From: Aegilops tauschii subsp. strangulata
Lineage: Eukaryota > Streptophyta > Magnoliopsida > Poales > Poaceae
DNA: 64,000 bases
Assembly: GCF_002575655.3 (NCBI RefSeq)
Contig: NC_053036.3
Coordinates: forward strand, 158,572,627 to 158,636,626
Direction: 5' to 3'
Positions 60,273 through 64,000 of this stretch are shown piece by piece. The notes under the pieces are model-generated. The model was not told where the DNA came from, did no database searches, and saw only the letters and a list, made by a program, of their open reading frames with translations. Position numbers and translations under genes: made by a program. Numbering within the stretch: position 1 is the stretch's first letter; each line of letters opens with the position of its first letter.

Positions 60273-60536
60273 TTAATTAGTATTCCTTTTATAATCTATT
60301 GGTTTTCCCATCTTTCTATAGTTGGCAATATAAGTATTCTCATTGCAATTTACCATGCAAAACATATAGATATTCTTTAGTTTAGTTTCAATGTCGTCCG
60401 TGAGAATGAATACTTCAAACCAACTATTTTTATATGTCAATTCTTCACTCCCCGAGAATAAACAAAGTTCATTATAAAGTTCTAGGGTGATCAAGCTATT
60501 GCCATATTTGGACAGGATTCGCTCATGAAAAAGCAT
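60273..60536 (-). CDS. Small element frame, unknown
   Basis: 87 residues (MLFHERILSKYGNSLITLEL; SWFEVFILTDDIETKLKNIY). It lies between the two other frames of the gypsy-type element and may be part of one longer decayed frame. No domain is recognised. Confidence 0.3.
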   Translation of the reverse strand: MLFHERILSKYGNSLITLELYNELCLFSGSEELTYKNSWFEVFILTDDIETKLKNIYMFCMVNCNENTYIANYRKMGKPIDYKRNTN

Positions 60537-60575
60537 GCGTTGGAAATTAACATGACCAACCTTATTGCAAATTTC

Positions 60576-60956
60576 TCAAGTAATAGGACAAAGAGAACAT
60601 AATTTTGTAGCAAATTCATCTATCACTTTGAGCAAAGAATTGGTTCTGTCATGTTTATGCTTCTTGCAAAATCTATCTTCCCCATAAGGCACGTCTTCAC
60701 AAACTTTATGCACTCCACAAAAATTGGCATGCTTATAAGAAACATTTTTGTCATGACTTGAGCAATCATCATTAGCATTTTGGATAATAAAAGAATTCAT
60801 ACTAACAACATTGTAATCATGCTCATCATTCGAATATTTTGTGCCAAACATTTTATTGACTTCTTCTTCTAGCAATTGAGAACAATTTTCCGAACCATCA
60901 TTTTCAAGAAAGATATTATAAAGATGATCAACAATATGATGCAACCTCAATTCCAT
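60576..60956 (-). CDS. Element frame next to primer binding site, unknown
   Basis: The frame begins MELRLHHIVDHLYNIFLEND (start chosen at 60956; a longer start at 61001 is possible) and continues LLEEEVNKMFGTKYSNDEHD and FCGVHKVCEDVPYGEDRFCK. It occupies the place of gag, about 120 bases from the primer binding site, but shows no gag domain. The Cys/His residues (C-x2-H...C...C-K-K-H) do not form a standard CCHC knuckle. It could be a diverged structural protein. Confidence 0.4.
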   Translation of the reverse strand: MELRLHHIVDHLYNIFLENDGSENCSQLLEEEVNKMFGTKYSNDEHDYNVVSMNSFIIQNANDDCSSHDKNVSYKHANFCGVHKVCEDVPYGEDRFCKKHKHDRTNSLLKVIDEFATKLCSLCPIT

Positions 60957-61053
60957 TTTTTTATGTAGTTTTCTTTTATAGACCAAACTAGTGATAAACA
61001 AGAAACTAAAAGATTCAATTGCAATATCTAAAGATATACTTCATGCACTCACC

Positions 61054-61071
61054 TCCCCAGCAACGGCGCCA
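61054..61071 (-). other. Primer binding site of the gypsy-type element
   Basis: TCCCCAGCAACGGCGCCA resembles the 3' end of tRNA-Asp with one difference and lies ten bases inside the 5' LTR end. Confidence 0.85.
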
Positions 61072-61081
61072 TAAAAGAGCT

Positions 61082-62660
61082 TGATGTCTACTACGCAACT
61101 TTATTCTTGTAGACTCGTGTTGGGCCTCCAAGCGCAGAGTTTTGTAGGACAGTACAATTTTCCCTCAAGTGGATCACCTAACGTTTATCAATCCGTGGGA
61201 GGTGTACGATGAAGATGGTCTCTCTCAAACAACCCTACGACCAAATACTAGAAATCTCTTGTGTCCCCAACACACCCAATACAATGGCAAATTGTATAGG
61301 TGCACTAGTTCGGCGAAGAGATGGTGATAAAAGTGTAATATTGATGGTAGAAATATATTTTTATAATCTTAATAAATAAAAACAATAAGGTAGCAAATAG
61401 TAGACGGGCACAAAAATGGTATTGCAATGCTTGAAAATGAGGCCTAGGGTCCGTACTTTCGCTAGTGCAGTCTCTCAACAGTGCTAATATAATTGGATCA
61501 TATAACCACCCCTCAAAGTGTGATGAAGAATCACTCCAAAGTTCCTATCTAGCGGAGAACATAAGAAGAAATCGTTTGTAGGGTACGAAACCACCTCGAA
61601 GCTATTCTTTTCGATCAATCTATCCAAGAGTTCGTACTAAAATAACTCCAAATAATTTCAGATTTAAAATACTCAATCCAACACATGGAACCTCAAAGAG
61701 TGCCCCAAGATTGCTACCGGAGAAACAAAGACAAGAACATGCATCAACCCTTATGCGTAGATTACCCCAATGTCACCTCGGGAATCCGCGAGTTGAGTGC
61801 CAAAACACATATCAAGTGAATCAATATGATACCCCATTGTCACCACGAGTATTCATATGCAAGACATATATCAAGTGCTCTCAAATCCATAACAGTATTC
61901 AATTCGATAAAATGAAATCTCAAAGGGAAAACTCAATTCATCACAACAAGATAGAGAGGGGAAAACACCATATGATCCGACCATATTAACAAAGCCCGCG
62001 ATACATCAAGATCGTGACATCTCAAGAACACGAGAGAGAGAGAGAGAGAGAGAGAAATTAAACACATATCTACTGGTACAAACCCTCAGCCCGAGGGTGG
62101 ACTACTCCCTCCTCATCGTGGTGGCCGCCAGGATGATGAAGATGGCCACCGGAGATGATTCCCCCTCAGGAAGGGTACCGGAACGGGGTCTAGATTGTTT
62201 TTCGGTGGCTACAGAGCCTTACGGCGGCGGAACTTCTGATCTAGGGTTACCCCCAGGGTTTTTGGAATATTTGGGAATTTATAGGGTAAAGAGGGGGTGC
62301 GGGAGGCCACCGAGGTGGGCACAACCCACCAGGGCGCGCCTGGGGGCGCTTGGGCCCCCAGGCATGCCCTGGTGGGTTGTGCCCCCCTCGGGGCACCCCC
62401 GAGGTGCTTCTCTGGCCCACTGGATGTCTTCTGGTCCAAAAAAATCCACAAAAAGTTTTGCGGTGTTTGGACTCCGTTTGATATTACTTCCCTGCGATGT
62501 AAAAAACAAGCAAAAAACAGCAACTCGCATTGGGCACTGGGTCAATAGGTTAGTCCCAAAAAATGATATAAAGTTGCTATAAATGATTGTAAAACATCCA
62601 AGAATGATAATATAATAGCATGAATACTTCATAAATTATAGATACGTTGGAGACGTATCA
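61082..62660 (-). repeat. 5' LTR of the gypsy-type element (unoccupied site for element 2)
   Basis: 1579 bp. Plus strand starts TGATGTCTACTACGCAACTT and ends GATACGTTGGAGACGTATCA. GAGGCCTAGGGTCCG at 61440-61454 is the uninterrupted equivalent of the CACTA element 2 insertion site. A GA microsatellite lies at 62032-62055. Small frames here are not genes. Confidence 0.93.
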
Positions 62661-63762
62661 ATAGTTGATTTGATATTGCTGAAAACACAAACTTTTGCGC
62701 TCACGGAAATAATTTTCATTTTTAACAGAAGCGTGATAAAATACCAATTCTTTTTGAAGAATATTGATATACAAATTTCTCAGGTTTTCCCAAGTTTTCA
62801 GAATTTTTGGAGTTTAAGAAGTATTCGAAATATCCAGATTGCTACAGACTGTTCTGTTTTTGACATATTCTGTTTTCTTTGCGTTGTGTGCTTGTTTTGA
62901 TGATTCTATGGTTTTCTTTGAAGATTTTTTGTCATGGAAAAGTTGGAATACAGTATATATAATGCAAAAATAAAATATGTATGGGTTTGCAACAGTACTT
63001 ATAGTAGTGATTTGCTTTCTTATACTAACGGATCTCACGAAGGTTTTGTTGAGTTTTGTGTGATTGAAGTTTTCAAGTTTTGGGTGTTATTACGATGGAT
63101 GAAGGAATAAGGAGTAAGAAGGGCCTAATCTTGGGGATGCCCATGGCATCCCAAGCTATTATCCAAAGAGAAGCAAGCAACTAAGCTTGGGATGCCCGAG
63201 TGGCATCCCCTCTTTCTTCTAATGACCATCGGTATTTTACTCGAAGCTAAATTATTATTCGTCACATACTTTGAGTTTTTCTTGGAGCGTCTTGTATGAT
63301 ATGAGTCTTTGCTTGTTTTGCTTTTTGTTTTAAGTCATGAATCCTTCCTGGACACACCTATTTGGGAGAGCCAAAATTATGCTATGACTTGTTAGAATTG
63401 CTCCCTATGCTTCACTTAAGTCTTTATGAGCTATGGAATTGCTCTAGTGCTTCACTTATAATATTTTGAGCACGATGTGCTTTAGTATTTTTGAAGAAAT
63501 GCTCTCTTGCTTCACTTAGATTTATTTGAGAGTTAGTAAAAAAATTAAGAAATTCTCTCTTGCTTCACTTAAATTAATTTGAGAGAAAGAAATATTATGC
63601 TCATGATCTTCAATTATATTTGTTTGAGCTTATTAAAAGCAACATATTAAACTAGTCCCAAAGTTATAGATATCCAAGGAGGATATAATAAAAACTTTCA
63701 TGAAGATCATTGGACAAAATAAACTTGATTCCTTGTAATAGTTTTGAGATATGACGATGTGT
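62661..63762 (+). mobile_element. Internal fragment of a same-family gypsy-type element, opposite orientation
   Basis: Bases 62661-62880 match the reverse complement of 58880-59100 (TTGATTTGATATTGCTGAAA; TTTTTAACAGAAGCGTGATA). The motif AAGCTTGGGATGCC at 63184 matches the polypurine-like motif of the family. The minus-strand element inserted into this older plus-strand copy. The fragment ends at about 63762. Confidence 0.8.
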
Positions 63763-64000
63763 GTGATGCCCCCGATTCAATCGTACACTAATCATGCACG
63801 CAAACGTGTACGATCAAGATTAGGGACTCACGAGAAGATATCACAACACAACTCTAAAACATAAATAAGTCATACAAGCATCATAATACAAACCAGGGGC
63901 CTCGAGGGCTCGAATACAAGTGCTCGATCATAGACGAGTCAGCGGAAGCAACAATATCTGAGTACAGACATAAGTTAAACAAGTTTGCCTTAAGAAGGCT
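63763..64000. repeat. Start of another LTR (truncated by window edge)
   Basis: The sequence TGTGATGCCCCCGATTCAAT and CCAGGGGCCTCGAGGGCTCG looks like one end of a common Triticeae gypsy LTR. I recognise it as repetitive but cannot name the family with certainty. It continues past the right edge. Confidence 0.55.

Overview
The window is nuclear DNA of a grass, most likely a Triticeae genome (wheat, Aegilops or barley group). I infer this from Angela/WIS/BARE-type copia LTRs (16781-18525, 42270-43984), gypsy LTRs primed by a tRNA-Asp-like site, and a large CACTA element with Jorge-like ends. Almost all of it is one nest of transposable elements. No ordinary stand-alone host gene is seen; every recognisable gene is cargo inside a CACTA element or part of a retroelement.

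Left arm of the nest. A minus-strand gypsy element (1-4635, 3' part beyond the left edge) carries gag, a protease split by about 490 bp of organelle-derived DNA (with a chloroplast psbA 5' end), and reverse transcriptase. It sits in an F-box exon of CACTA element 1 (4636-16650, left end outside the window). Element 1 also holds a duplicated B3-like gene with a perfect 175-bp inverted repeat, a zf-XS-like gene using an F-box gene's promoter and first codons, blocks of tandem repeats, and a second B3-like gene. Element 1 sits just inside a minus-strand copia element (16651-18525), which sits in a plus-strand copia LTR (18526-18897), which sits in one LTR of a gypsy-type element (18898-62660).

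Right arm of the nest. The same gypsy LTR is split by CACTA element 2 (19175-55495, 36,321 bp, CTA target duplication); the other LTR (61082-62660) preserves the unoccupied site. Element 2 carries an F-box/LRR/FBD pseudogene and a B3-like gene, the same cargo type as element 1. A second, Jorge-like CACTA element (24119-52865, 28,747 bp, CAT target duplication) landed inside the first coding exon of that B3-like gene. The Jorge-like element carries two multi-exon genes of unknown function, an apparently intact F-box/DUF295 gene, a broken F-box/DUF295 copy with a solo copia LTR upstream, a broken NAC (SOG1/NAC8-like) fragment, and long arrays of direct repeats. The window ends in an oppositely oriented copy of the gypsy family and the start of another LTR.

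The most interesting content is a pair of CACTA elements that carry host-like regulatory gene fragments (F-box, B3-like, zf-XS, NAC), with insertion boundaries provable from the sequence itself.
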